Origin: Salinigranum rubrum
GTDB taxonomy: Archaea; Halobacteriota; Halobacteria; Halobacteriales; Haloferacaceae
Direction: 5' to 3'
Length of the DNA stretch: 64,000 nucleotides
NCBI RefSeq assembly: GCF_002906575.1
Contig: NZ_CP026309.1
Span: 496,001-560,000 of the forward strand
How positions within the stretch are numbered: position 1 is the stretch's first letter; each line of letters begins with the position of its first letter. The notes under the pieces were generated by a model. It saw only the letters and a program-made list of their open reading frames with translations. It was not told the DNA's origin and did not search any database. The translations under genes were made by a program, and so were the position numbers. Below, piece after piece: positions 1 to 8,511 of this stretch.

Positions 1-589
1 GCAACGCCGACCTCCAGAACAGATCCCACATCGCGGATCGCGAGATCCCGCCGTCGACGCCCTTCGTCGAGCGGATCACTCCGCGTACCCACGACGAGAT
101 CTCGTCGTGTGACTGAAGCCCGCCCGGGTTCCCGTCCCGACCGAGCACCCGCTTCAGCGACCCTCGCTGTCGACGAACCAGATCGTCGAGCGCCGGGCGC
201 ATTGCGAGATACCGCTGGGGTCCGTCGATCGACTCGTCGTCGGGGTGCTCTTGTGCGAACTCCCCCAGCAGCTGCATCGCGTCACGACACGCCGTCAGCA
301 GCTGATCGTCCCCGATCATCTGTCTCTCGCGACGAGCGCGCTGATCGTCCGGGGCGTACTTCGTCGCCCGACCGCGCTCGCAATCGTCGTCGAGCAGCGC
401 CGCGACTCGATACCGATCCCCCAGCAGCTCCCGGGACCACGAGTCGGGGAGCTGACCCAGCGTCCGAACGTGAGCTTTGTGACACCACAGAACGACGTCG
501 ACGCGCGACGAGAACCCCGCTTCCAGATCCTCGTACAACACGCGCTGATCCGCCGCCAGCGTGTCGAGCGCCGGGACTGGATCAGTCAC
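1..589 (-). CDS. Hypothetical protein of the element, partial (runs off left edge)
   Basis: An open frame of about 196 codons reads leftward from a GTG at 589 and leaves the window with no stop. A second in-frame GTG lies at 598. The GTG overlaps the stop of the preceding 572-residue gene (GTGACTGA), so translation is probably coupled. The protein starts VTDPVPALDTLAADQ, is rich in Asp, Glu and Arg, and shows no membrane segment or signal peptide, so it looks soluble. I do not recognise the family. Frames on the opposite strand over the same stretch are Arg/Pro-rich and look like shadows. Asp codons here are usually GAT before C and GAC elsewhere, which contributes to many GATC sites. Confidence 0.6.
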   Translation of the reverse strand, partial: MTDPVPALDTLAADQRVLYEDLEAGFSSRVDVVLWCHKAHVRTLGQLPDSWSRELLGDRYRVAALLDDDCERGRATKYAPDDQRARRERQMIGDDQLLTACRDAMQLLGEFAQEHPDDESIDGPQRYLAMRPALDDLVRRQRGSLKRVLGRDGNPGGLQSHDEISSWVRGVIRSTKGVDGGISRSAMWDLFWRSAL

Positions 590-2300
590 CGCCGTCACCT
601 CGCAGCGCCTTCCAGTCGCTCTTCTGTCCGTCCTGAGATCCGATCGGTGACGGATCGTCCCCGCCCCCCGACAGCAGCCGGTCTATGCGCTCGCGCGATT
701 GGCTGATGTACGCTTCCGCGATATCCAGCCCCCGCTCCGCAGCGTCCGCTTCGAGATCCGCGATCGCTTCTTCCAGCTGTCCGAATGTCGTTGCTACCGT
801 GTGCTCGCGCGTCTCGGTGATTCTCGACGCCTTCGCGGGCGTCGTGTGAACCGCCGACGGGACGAACGTCGCGCTCCCGTCGTCGAGCTGCGCGAGCGAC
901 ACCAGCAGCGGGACCGTCCCGATCGCGATCCCCGTGATCAGATCACCAACGAGCGACGTCGCGACGAGCGACCCGACTCCGAAGAAGAGGATCGCCTTCG
1001 AGATCCGATCCCGATCCCACGTCTCGACTTCGACGACTTCCCCGCCGTCTGTCTCGACGCCGTCCGCCGTCGCGGGCGAGTGCTCGACCGTCTTCCGCAG
1101 CGACGACGTCGAGATCTCCAGCGCCGGCCACTCTATCGAGATCATCTCATCGACGTACAACTTCTCGTCTTCAGCGTCCCCACGGTACTCGACGCGCGTC
1201 TGTAGCTCGCTCGTCGGAATCGTCGGGGGCTTCGCACCCAGCAGCACGATCAACCAGTGACGAAGCGACCCCGACGGCAGGATCGCCGTCGTTCCGTCGT
1301 CACGCTCGACCATGTTGTACGTCCGACCCCGCTCGTACTCGATATCGTGAACCGTCTTCCCCAGCGCGTTCTCTACCTTCTCGGTCAGCAGCTGCTCGAC
1401 CCGCACCTTCCGCGACGGATCGAAGTACTCGACAGCCGCGAAGAACGCCAGCACGACAGGGATCAACCCCAGCACGATCGGGAGCGTCACGATTATCTCC
1501 GCCATCTTCCCGAGCGCGAAGTACCCCGCGAAGTACATCACGAGTCCCCCGACGATCACGTACCACATGGCACCCTTCCCGGGACCCCGCCCCGTCTTCT
1601 TCAGCGTCTTCACCGCCGCGCCGATCGCGACGGGAACACCGATCACGACGACGCCGAAAAACATCTTCAGGAACCACGGCAGGAACGATCCCCACGTGTT
1701 CCCGAAGGGCGTCTGTGACGCTGTCGCGACGGTGTGCTGCTCGAACACCCACCGAGCTTCAGGGTACTCCTCGATCCACATCGTCACCATGCGCGGATCT
1801 TCAGCCGTCGGCAGACCGACCTCAATTCGATCCGCCGCGCCCGTCAACTCGACTTCCTTCACCGTCTCAGTCACGTTCGCGGCGTACTGCTCGCGCGTCG
1901 TCGATCCGTTTTCAGTCTCGATCGTCCGCGTCTTCTGCTCCCAGGTGACGACGTGAACGTGAACCGTCTCGGACTCCGCGCCCTTCGTCCGCGTCGTGTG
2001 GAACGTGACTTCGTTCGTGTCGACGACTTCTCCCGGTGACACTACCTTGTCGACAGCCCACTCGGGTTCCGTCGGACCCAGCTCTTTGATAAAGTTCGTC
2101 TCGTCGTATGAAACGAAAACAGACCCTTCCGAACCGAGATACCGCGTCGACGGATCGGTTCCCTGGATCTGCTGACCGCGCTGTTTCAGCTCGTCGAGCG
2201 AGTAATCCCCGCCCGTCTCTTGCGCGCTCCCCACGATGGCGGGGAGCGCCGACGACAGCGCGAGAACGACGACGAGAACCGTCAGGAAGCGCCGACTCAT
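582..2300 (-). CDS. Large multi-pass membrane protein of the element, signal peptide
   Basis: This 572-residue protein starts with a signal peptide (about residues 1-26, cleavage likely near GSAQE). An exported domain follows to about residue 200. Hydrophobic segments lie at about 205-230, 244-263 and 266-293. A hydrophilic region spans about 296-433, then another hydrophobic stretch at 434-470 and a charged, partly coiled-coil C-terminal tail. It sits second to last in a leftward operon of membrane proteins, directly after the 59-residue ORF. I do not recognise a family. The topology suits a structural or assembly protein of a membrane-enveloped virus or plasmid vesicle, but that is inferred from context only. 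Confidence 0.75.
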   Translation of the reverse strand: MSRRFLTVLVVVLALSSALPAIVGSAQETGGDYSLDELKQRGQQIQGTDPSTRYLGSEGSVFVSYDETNFIKELGPTEPEWAVDKVVSPGEVVDTNEVTFHTTRTKGAESETVHVHVVTWEQKTRTIETENGSTTREQYAANVTETVKEVELTGAADRIEVGLPTAEDPRMVTMWIEEYPEARWVFEQHTVATASQTPFGNTWGSFLPWFLKMFFGVVVIGVPVAIGAAVKTLKKTGRGPGKGAMWYVIVGGLVMYFAGYFALGKMAEIIVTLPIVLGLIPVVLAFFAAVEYFDPSRKVRVEQLLTEKVENALGKTVHDIEYERGRTYNMVERDDGTTAILPSGSLRHWLIVLLGAKPPTIPTSELQTRVEYRGDAEDEKLYVDEMISIEWPALEISTSSLRKTVEHSPATADGVETDGGEVVEVETWDRDRISKAILFFGVGSLVATSLVGDLITGIAIGTVPLLVSLAQLDDGSATFVPSAVHTTPAKASRITETREHTVATTFGQLEEAIADLEADAAERGLDIAEAYISQSRERIDRLLSGGGDDPSPIGSQDGQKSDWKALRGDGGD

Positions 2301-2480
2301 CTATCCGCGAACCTCCTGACCGTCGATCAGTCCATCTTCGACGAGCGTGTGATCCACGAGCAGGATCACCGACGCGACACCCGCGACGAGCGATCCCGTC
2401 AGCGGGAACGTCACCGCCGTCGCTGCGGATCCCGACAGCAGCCACATACTCACGTCGACGACGAACGGATTCGCCGTCAT
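2301..2480 (-). CDS. Small membrane protein (59 aa) of the element
   Basis: The ATG at 2480 overlaps the stop of the upstream gene (ATGA), indicating translational coupling. The stop directly abuts the start of the 572-residue gene. The product begins MTANPFVVDVSMWLL and has two hydrophobic stretches (about residues 5-21 and 24-42), then an acidic tail. Longer upstream extension of this frame is Arg-rich and implausible, so I chose the coupled ATG. The function is unknown. Small two-helix proteins of this kind are common in envelope modules of haloarchaeal viruses. Confidence 0.6.
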   Translation of the reverse strand: MTANPFVVDVSMWLLSGSAATAVTFPLTGSLVAGVASVILLVDHTLVEDGLIDGQEVRG

Positions 2481-2992
2481 CGTCGCCTCCAGACGAGTCC
2501 CACCAGGAGCAGCGCGACACCACCGACGACGACGCCCGTCACCGACAGCTGACCCAGGGCGCCTAGCGCTCCGACGCCGATCGTCGCGAGCTGTCCCGCG
2601 ACGAGCGGTGACTGTCCCGCGAGATCCGCGAGTCCACCGAGCAAATCGATCGCCTGCCCCCCGATCGTCAGCACGATCGCGACGAGTCCCAGCACCAGCG
2701 CCGACATACCGTCGAGCAGACCGTCGGTCGCGTCGTCGAGTCGATCTGCTGTCTTCCCGACGACGTCGCCCGCGCTGTCGTCTTCCTCCGCCTCGCTGAT
2801 CGCGAAGAATCCCAAGATCGCGAGCACACCCAGCCCGATCGCCAGCTCGCCAGCACCACCGACGAGCGACATGATCGCGTCGAGCGCCCCGAGCTGGAAC
2901 CCGATCCACACGACCGCGAGTCCACCGACCGCTAAGGCCACCCGCATCCGGGGGTGGTATTCTCCAGGAGCGTCACCGGGACCGACCCCCAC
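2477..2992 (-). CDS. Membrane protein (171 aa) of the element
   Basis: The protein has hydrophobic segments at about residues 16-36, 41-65 and 96-118 and two more toward the C-terminus, ending in the basic tail VWRRR. A short acidic loop (about 66-92) separates the first and second halves. The stop overlaps the next gene's ATG. No known family was recognised. Position and topology place it with the other small membrane proteins of this operon. Confidence 0.65.
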   Translation of the reverse strand: MGVGPGDAPGEYHPRMRVALAVGGLAVVWIGFQLGALDAIMSLVGGAGELAIGLGVLAILGFFAISEAEEDDSAGDVVGKTADRLDDATDGLLDGMSALVLGLVAIVLTIGGQAIDLLGGLADLAGQSPLVAGQLATIGVGALGALGQLSVTGVVVGGVALLLVGLVWRRR

Positions 2993-3034
2993 GACGTCCG
3001 CTGTTCATCGATCTGTCCGCTGTCTTACTCTGTT

Positions 3035-3316
3035 TCATGTCTCGTCTCTCTCGAAAAACGTCGTCACGCGCCCCAGCAGCTGGAACGACAGGTACGCCGC
3101 GTACACCAGCGCCGCGCCGACGAAGAGCTTCGACGTCAGCGCCGCCGGGATCGACGGGACCGCTCCGCCGATCGAATCGATCACTCCGAGCAGCGGGAAC
3201 CAGATCCCCGCCGTCTGACCGACGAGCGTGAAGATCGGATCGATCATCCCCGCCGTGTACGCAAGCACCGCCCCCAGCGCCGTCAGTGGGTGCGTGACCG
3301 CTTCTTTCCAGTCCAT
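3035..3316 (-). CDS. Small membrane protein (93 aa) of the element
   Basis: The sequence starts MDWKEAVTHPLTALG and contains three hydrophobic stretches, followed by a short charged tail FFERDET. It starts only a few bases after the upstream gene's stop and is followed by a 42-base gap. The function is unknown. It belongs to the same leftward run of membrane proteins. Confidence 0.6.
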   Translation of the reverse strand: MDWKEAVTHPLTALGAVLAYTAGMIDPIFTLVGQTAGIWFPLLGVIDSIGGAVPSIPAALTSKLFVGAALVYAAYLSFQLLGRVTTFFERDET

Positions 3317-3319
3317 CGT

Positions 3320-3760
3320 CTACTCACCTCCAGGAATCACGAACGCCAGCAGCGCCGCCACACGGGGCGATATCGTCTCGACGACGAGCGGCCCCACCTG
3401 CCGGACGATCTCCGCGATCACCAGCACGACGAGCGCCAGCACGACCGGCGCGAACGGTCCCGTCGAGATGATTAGCGACGTCACGACGTCCGCGACAATC
3501 TCGATCATCCCGAGTACGGCGTCACCCGCAGCGCCGAACCCCGAGATCACGATCCCAGCGACGTCAAGCGGGATCCCCGTCACGAGTCCGAAGACCGTCT
3601 GGAGGTTCCCCAGCACGCCCGCCGCGAGATCGAGTACACCACCGACCAGCAGCTCGTACACGATCCCCACGACCCACGTCCTCGGATCCTTCAGGAACGC
3701 GACGATCTGATCCGAGTACGGGAGCGACATGATCCACATCGGCGGATCGAAGTCAGCCAT
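3320..3760 (-). CDS. Membrane protein (146 aa) of the element
   Basis: After a short amphipathic N-terminus (MADFDPPMWIMSLPYSDQ) come three to four hydrophobic segments, with a nearly continuous apolar region from about residue 35 to 145. Its start overlaps the last bases of the upstream 131-residue gene, so the two are likely co-translated. I do not recognise a family. The lack of charged loops suggests a structural membrane component rather than a transporter. Confidence 0.65.
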   Translation of the reverse strand: MADFDPPMWIMSLPYSDQIVAFLKDPRTWVVGIVYELLVGGVLDLAAGVLGNLQTVFGLVTGIPLDVAGIVISGFGAAGDAVLGMIEIVADVVTSLIISTGPFAPVVLALVVLVIAEIVRQVGPLVVETISPRVAALLAFVIPGGE

Positions 3761-4148
3761 ACAACGCCTCCATCAGCACGTACAGCGCGACGAGTCCGAT
3801 CAGAACACCCAACAGCGGGGATCCGACTCCGAAGCCGTACAGGAACGTCAGCGCCGCGTTCCAGGCAGCGTCAGCCGCTTGGATCGGAATCGCAGCGAGT
3901 GATTCGAGCACGTCCGACACGAACCCAGCGACACCGCCGAAGAGCGCGACGTACGCCGCGCTGACCGCGTTCACCAGCGCCGTCGCCCCGAGCGTCGCGA
4001 TCAGAAAGAACCCGCCCGTGATCGTCGTCGCGAGCGCGCCCCATCGAACCGACGTCCCACCGACAAAATCGCCCGCAGAGATCGATCCGCTCCAGCTCGA
4101 CGAGCTTCCCGATCCGCCGCTGAAGGCGCGGGTGTCGTCACCCGGCAT
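3753..4148 (-). CDS. Membrane protein (131 aa) with Ser/Gly-rich N-terminus
   Basis: The first 35 residues are Gly/Ser-rich (SGGSGSSSSWSGS) and probably disordered. Three hydrophobic segments follow at about residues 38-62, 65-80 and 106-128. The gene overlaps the next one by 8 bases. No family was recognised. A small protein with a flexible tail and several helices could be a matrix-like envelope protein, but this is only inference from position. Confidence 0.65.
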   Translation of the reverse strand: MPGDDTRAFSGGSGSSSSWSGSISAGDFVGGTSVRWGALATTITGGFFLIATLGATALVNAVSAAYVALFGGVAGFVSDVLESLAAIPIQAADAAWNAALTFLYGFGVGSPLLGVLIGLVALYVLMEALYG

Positions 4149-4187
4149 GAGTCACCCCCGCTGAAGCCGAGTCCCGACACATCACGA

Positions 4188-4652
4188 TCACTCGTCCTCG
4201 TCCGCGATCCCGCTGTCGTCGTTGTTCGCGATGATATCCGGGAGATCGATCACGAACCCGAGCACGTCGCTGTCGGTGATATCGAGGAAGTACAGTACTT
4301 CCCACAGCACCAGCAGCCCGACGCCGATCCCGAGCGGCGTCTGGAAGATACCCAGGAACTGAAGCCACCCTGTTCCGAACGACGCAGCTCCAGCACCGAA
4401 CGCCGCACCCAGGAACTCCGCGAGTCCCCCGAAGGTAGCGTCGTTGATATCGACGATCAGTCCCGCGATCGCCTGGAACGCAGTGATCGGAATCGAGAGA
4501 ACCGCGTTGAACAGATCGATCCCGCCGAAGATCACCGCCAGCGCCAGCGTTCCGATCGCTGACTGACCGAGTCCGGTCCAGCCCATGTCCTGGATGATCC
4601 CCTGGGTTCGCGAGAGGATCGCGAACGGATCTCTGCCGCTGATTCCAGCCAC
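4188..4652 (-). CDS. Membrane protein (154 aa) of the element
   Basis: The protein starts MAGISGRDPFAILSRTQG, has hydrophobic segments at about residues 33-50, 53-70, 73-95 and 100-125, and ends in a very acidic tail (NNDDSGIADEDE). It begins 6 bases after the corrected stop of the surface-protein gene, which supports an operon in which surface protein and small membrane proteins are made together. The function is unknown. Confidence 0.65.
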   Translation of the reverse strand: MAGISGRDPFAILSRTQGIIQDMGWTGLGQSAIGTLALAVIFGGIDLFNAVLSIPITAFQAIAGLIVDINDATFGGLAEFLGAAFGAGAASFGTGWLQFLGIFQTPLGIGVGLLVLWEVLYFLDITDSDVLGFVIDLPDIIANNDDSGIADEDE

Positions 4653-4658
4653 GCGAGA

Positions 4659-6124
4659 TCAGCTCCCGAGCTTCCGAAGGAATCCGAGCAGAACCACGAC
4701 GATCCCGCCGATGATTGGCAGGTTCGACAGGCCGCCGCTCTTCGCCCCCCGCCACCGAAGCCGCCGGTCGACTCGATCGCGTTGTACTGCTGCTCGTCGA
4801 GCTTCATCCGGAACTTCACGACGTCGTGAGATCCCGTCTGAAGCGTGTCGTCGACGGTGACGTTCGTTCCCTCGCTGGAGTACAGCGACGTCTTGTCCGT
4901 GAACGCCGAGTCTTCGATATCAGCGAAGTCGGTGTCGTCGCTGACACCCTCCGCGTACTCGACAGACAGGATCCGATCCGACGTCACCGACTGCTCGTCC
5001 GTCCGCACCGCGTTCGAGTATGACAGATCGTAGCTGTCCTGAAGACCCATGTCGACGTAGATCGTCGCGATCCCGTGGTAACCGGGGAACTTGTCGGTCT
5101 TCTCCAGCTCGATCATCACGTCGTCGTCGGGAAGGTGCTCGGGAGAACCGACCATGTCGATCTCCAGGTTGTGAAGCTCGGCAGAGTCGAACGCGCTCCC
5201 CAGCGTTTCGAGCGAGTACAGCATCATCGCCCCGCCCGTCTTCTTCTCGGCGTACTCGACAGTCTCCAGATCGTCTTCGTCGCTGTCGGTGTTCTTCTTC
5301 GCGGACCCGAGATCGTACGTCGACATCTTCTCGACGTTCAACCCGGCGATCTCCAGATCAGCGTCCCCGTCGTGAACCGCGATCTCGACAGACTCGATAT
5401 CGTTCCAGGAACCGTCCCCGTTCGTCGAGTCCGTCGCCATGTCCCCGAGCGCCCGCTGGTACACGACTCCGTCGCCCGAAGCGTTCGTCACGAAGTCTTC
5501 GCCCGAGCTGCGGGACGTGTTGATCTCGGCGGTCTTCACGTCGCCGTTCGAGTCGACGACGTTGAACTCGACGACAGTCCCCGCGTCGATCGACTTCACG
5601 TCGAGCGCGACGAACAGGTGTCGCTTCGACTCGTCCGACGTCACCGAGAAGTTCGAGAACGTCGCTGTCGCCGTGTCACCCGACGTCTGACCGCTCGTCG
5701 AGATCTTCACCGCGTCGACACCCGGCGCTGTCTCGACGTCGCTCGTCGAGATCGAACCCGCCGATCCGCTCGCGTCGGTCGTCCACCCGCTCGAATCGAG
5801 CGCGCTGACGTTGTCCTTCGCGTGGGGGAACGCGCTCCAGTCCGTCACGTTCCAGTCCGTCGGGACAGTCGAGAACGGGTTGTCAGCGGACTCGTTCACG
5901 CCCGCCTCGATCGTCTCGATCTCCCCGTCGTTCGCTTCGAACTTCCGCGCGTCTTCCATCGACGCGCCCCAGCTCATGTCGTGAACCGCCTTCGTCACCG
6001 TGTACGAGTTTTCGATGTTCGGCGCGGGATCACTCCCCCACGCGACACCGCCGCCAGCCGCAGCGCCGACGCCGCTCGCGACGACGAGCAGCGCGAGAAG
6101 CGACGCGATCAGTCGCGCCCGCAT
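4659..6124 (-). CDS. Putative surface/spike protein with signal peptide and C-terminal anchor, frameshifted
   Basis: The ATG at 6124 starts an obvious signal peptide (MRARLIASLLALLVVASG). A long acidic, Thr/Ser/Asp-rich ectodomain and a Gly-rich linker follow. The frame then loses its membrane anchor. One extra G in the G6 run (C6 at 4745-4750 on the + strand) restores a frame coding LPIIGGIVVVLLGF, a basic RKLGS end and a stop at 4659-4661. The restored product is about 488 residues. This topology fits spike proteins of haloarchaeal pleomorphic viruses or S-layer-like proteins. I chose 6124 over an ATG 33 bases upstream because the signal peptide begins here and the upstream 39-residue ORF overlaps it. 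The frameshift may be a sequencing error, -1 slippage or a real mutation. Confidence 0.65.
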
Positions 6125-6228
6125 CGTCCCTCCCGAGTCTCGCTGTAGTCTTGCCATCTGATTGCTGTCTGTACCTCAGAACCGCCGTTTGGCTCGTCTG
6201 AGCCCTCTGTTTCCTGTTCGCCAGGCAT
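6109..6228 (-). CDS. Small hydrophilic ORF (39 aa) leading the membrane operon
   Basis: The ATG at 6228 is preceded by a strong Shine-Dalgarno-like GGGAGGAG (6235-6242 on the + strand). The 39-residue product (MPGEQETEGSDEPNGGSEV...) is acidic and then Arg/Tyr-rich, with no membrane segment. It ends 16 bases inside the following surface-protein gene, a typical coupling arrangement. It may be a real small protein or a leader whose translation opens the next start site. No family was recognised. Confidence 0.5.
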   Translation of the reverse strand: MPGEQETEGSDEPNGGSEVQTAIRWQDYSETREGRCGRD

Positions 6229-6402
6229 AGCGATCTCCTCCCGACCCGGATGCGGGTAGGGGGGTTGTCCGGGGAATCCCGGATACGACGGTCGTTCACA
6301 GCCGCCTCGAAGTAGCTGTGGAACGGCTTGGGTCGAAGCGTCCGGGCGTATTGACGGGAGTAATCTTTTTGCACTACGGGGTGGCCAGCACATTCAGCAA
6401 AT

Positions 6403-6618
6403 ATGGCTGAATTGTTGAAACTCAGAAAATTAGGACAGAACTCCGCGGGAGATAACGGCGGAATCAGCCTCCCGAAAGACACGCTTCGCCTCGAGGGACT
6501 GATCGGCGAAGAGGGAGAGTTGGTTCAGCAGCCGTATCTTCGGGTTGAGTACGAAGGAGATGGCGAGTGGCATATCTCACGAATCGACGAACGGCGGTTT
6601 CCCGACCTCACTGACTGA
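6403..6618 (+). CDS. Small AbrB-like/DUF8053-type haloarchaeal protein
   Basis: The 71-residue protein begins MAELLKLRKLGQNSAGDNGG and resembles small haloarchaeal proteins often found beside integrated elements. These have a SpoVT/AbrB-like swapped-hairpin look (a LRKLGQ..ISLPKD strand pattern). A DNA-binding, possibly dimeric antitoxin-like or regulatory role is likely by family, but no partner toxin is adjacent. It is divergent from the membrane operon and shares the AT-richer spacer 6229-6402 with it, so it could regulate that promoter. The family call comes from memory of similar sequences. Confidence 0.6.
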   Translation: MAELLKLRKLGQNSAGDNGGISLPKDTLRLEGLIGEEGELVQQPYLRVEYEGDGEWHISRIDERRFPDLTD

Positions 6619-6678
6619 GATGACTGGTGAATCGTGGAGAGAGCGGACTTTCGGTCTGACCCGGTGGGGTGCGACTCA

Positions 6679-6706
6679 GATGTATGCAGCATCCTCGATG
6701 TATGCA
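6679..6706 (+). repeat. Direct repeat GATGTATGCA x2
   Basis: Two identical 10-base copies occupy 6679-6688 and 6697-6706. Inverted partial copies occur at 6735-6740 and 6851-6857, the last one just before the start of the next gene. The 18-base period places the copies on nearly the same DNA face, as in multi-site operators or iterons. Confidence 0.55.
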
Positions 6707-6766
6707 CCCTCTCGGTTCCAGTCGAGCGGTCGGGTGCATAGAATCGGGGCCAGAGTCCAGGGTGAC

Positions 6767-6782
6767 CGGCACGGCCGTGCCG
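6767..6782. repeat. Perfect 16-base palindrome
   Basis: CGGCACGGCCGTGCCG reads identically on both strands. It has no T-tract after it, so it is more likely a protein-binding or origin-associated site than a terminator. Confidence 0.5.
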
Positions 6783-6867
6783 TGGGTATGGGCCGAGTAT
6801 ATGAAGAATCGACGTTCAGTCAGCTCAGAACGACGCATTCACACCCCCGGTGCATACCTTCATTCAC

Positions 6868-7128
6868 ATGACTAAGCGAACAAGCCTCAAACTCACCGAC
6901 AATCGGCAGCTGCTATTGGATCGTGCGACCGAGATTGTAGCCAACGGACCTGACGACGATCCACCGATGTCGGTTGTGCTCGACGCCGCGCTCACGCACC
7001 TGGTGGAGTCCCATGAGAATCTGGTGGAGGTTCGAGATCGTTACCCGCCGCAGGAGGTGAAGAACTGTTGTAATACGTCCGTTCTCGGGCTTCGGTATCG
7101 GACGAGTATTGAGAGCCGGTGGCGATGA
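6868..7128 (+). CDS. Small RHH-like haloarchaeal plasmid/element protein (DUF7386-like)
   Basis: The 86-residue protein starts MTKRTSLKLTDNRQLLLDRA, and its N-terminal pattern resembles ribbon-helix-helix proteins. Its end, SVLGLRYRTSIESRWR, is a tail I recall from many haloarchaeal plasmid and element proteins. I chose this ATG because the 6 upstream codons add nothing like the family N-terminus. A TGCATAC repeat lies just upstream (6851-6857), consistent with autoregulation. Its exact role is unknown; DNA binding is inferred. Confidence 0.6.
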   Translation: MTKRTSLKLTDNRQLLLDRATEIVANGPDDDPPMSVVLDAALTHLVESHENLVEVRDRYPPQEVKNCCNTSVLGLRYRTSIESRWR

Positions 7129-7208
7129 TTACGACTGATTCAGGTATTCAACCGCTGGTTTCGCAAGTTGCATGACTACACCATCTTATTCAATCGAATG
7201 TGTCTGTG

Positions 7209-8452
7209 TTAACTCCAGGGCATGGAGGATGTCCTTTCAGATTCGGGATTTCCCTTTTTTAATATCAGTATTCGATCGAGTAGTTCTTCACCATCTTCAC
7301 TTTCTTTAGTAACCTCGTAACGGAGGTCATTAAACCGAGAGTAAGAGCGTTTATCTATATTATAAGCGTCATCAATTACACGCTCAAGCTCGAAGCCACG
7401 CTTTTCTGCTTCTGCGGCGATCATGAACGACGGGTACACGATTTGTGACCCTTCAGACCGATGTCTTCGAACGTCACCAATCACGATAATGGCCCAGCTG
7501 TCATCTGATAGCACGTGGTCTACTTCATTAAGCGTATCTTGTATAAATGACCGATAATTATCAAGTGCGGAGGTGAGATTCATATCATCACGTTCGGCTT
7601 TTCTATCCGCATCCAGCCACCAGAGACGCAACCAGTTATTCCAAGAGTAATCAAGCATATGCATGTAGGGTGGGGATGTAAGAAGCAGGTCCGCCTCACC
7701 TTCTGCAAATGGGAGATCTGTTGAGTCCCCTTGTTCTACCTTCACTTTCTGCTTTGGATACCGAGAACTATCTAATGTATTGAACTTAGTGTTCCATGAT
7801 TTTTCGATGTTCCTATATTCTGGATGTATATCGTTTTTATCAATATATTTGCGGACATAGTTTGCACTTCCAGAGAATGTGTCCTTTGTCTGGAGAGATA
7901 AGAACATCTCAGAAGGACCATGGAGAACACCACAGGTTAAAGCATTAAGAAAATTAGCCTCGGTACCTCCACGTTTTTTTAGAATCTCTCGCACAGGTAA
8001 TATCTCTTGAAGCGTTTTTTTGTGAAAGAAAAGAGCCACATCGTCATCAACATCTTGAATATCGATTTGGGTTAAAGCCTCGGCTTCAGTGAGCACATCG
8101 TCAACAGCAACTTCAAACTCTTCCTCGGATAGTGGATTACACTTGGCTGCTGTGAGGGTCTTTGCGTAAACAAAAGAGTCGCTAGCTAATGCTCGGCGAT
8201 TCATCAAACTCGCTTCAAGCGGCGTTGTGCCCCCCCACAGAAGGGATCAAGAACGGTGTCGCCGGGCTCAGAGTATCGATCAATAAAATAGTGTGCTAAT
8301 GCAGGTGGGAATCCTCCAACATACGGTGCGAGTTTATGAAGTGGGTTTCCCCATGTCCGAGGGGCTTCTCTCCAGGTTCCTGGTAAACTCTCTGTATCGA
8401 TTGACTCGAAATCACCTACCGCTTCACGGTCAGCAGCGTAATTCTGGGTCAT
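7209..8452 (-). CDS. DNA methyltransferase (N4-cytosine/N6-adenine type), frameshifted in motif I
   Basis: Two overlapping frames together make one SAM-dependent DNA methylase. The first (8452 back to about 8204) ends VLDPFCGGAQRR. The second carries the catalytic motif TSPPY and a typical C-terminus. Adding one G to the G7 tract (C7 at 8230-8236 on the + strand) gives VLDPFCGGGTTPLEA, the classic SAM-binding motif I, joined in frame to MNRRALASD. The corrected enzyme is about 414 residues. An ATG at 8509 is also open, but the TATA box at 8512-8518 would place transcription downstream of it. The gene is divergent from the HerA operon and has the same lower-GC composition, so a modification partner of that module is likely. 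As written, the protein is inactive. Confidence 0.75.
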
Positions 8453-8511
8453 GTTCTTATCCAGTCGCGATGGATTGAAAAGGATACCGTAGAGGTAGTT
8501 CCAACACAATA

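Larger units (their letters stand above)
6619..6867. other. Non-coding spacer with iteron-like repeats and a palindrome
   Basis: No convincing gene lies here. It holds two direct copies of GATGTATGCA (6679-6688 and 6697-6706, 18 bases apart) and opposed copies TGCATA (6735-6740) and TGCATAC (6851-6857). It also holds a perfect 16-base palindrome CGGCACGGCCGTGCCG (6767-6782). Such a cluster suits operator sites for the flanking small DNA-binding-like proteins or a replication origin of the element. Confidence 0.5.

Noticed and set aside
109-706. Rightward open frames at the left edge
   Set aside because: They are Arg/Pro-rich and overlap a leftward frame with normal haloarchaeal protein character coupled to its neighbour.
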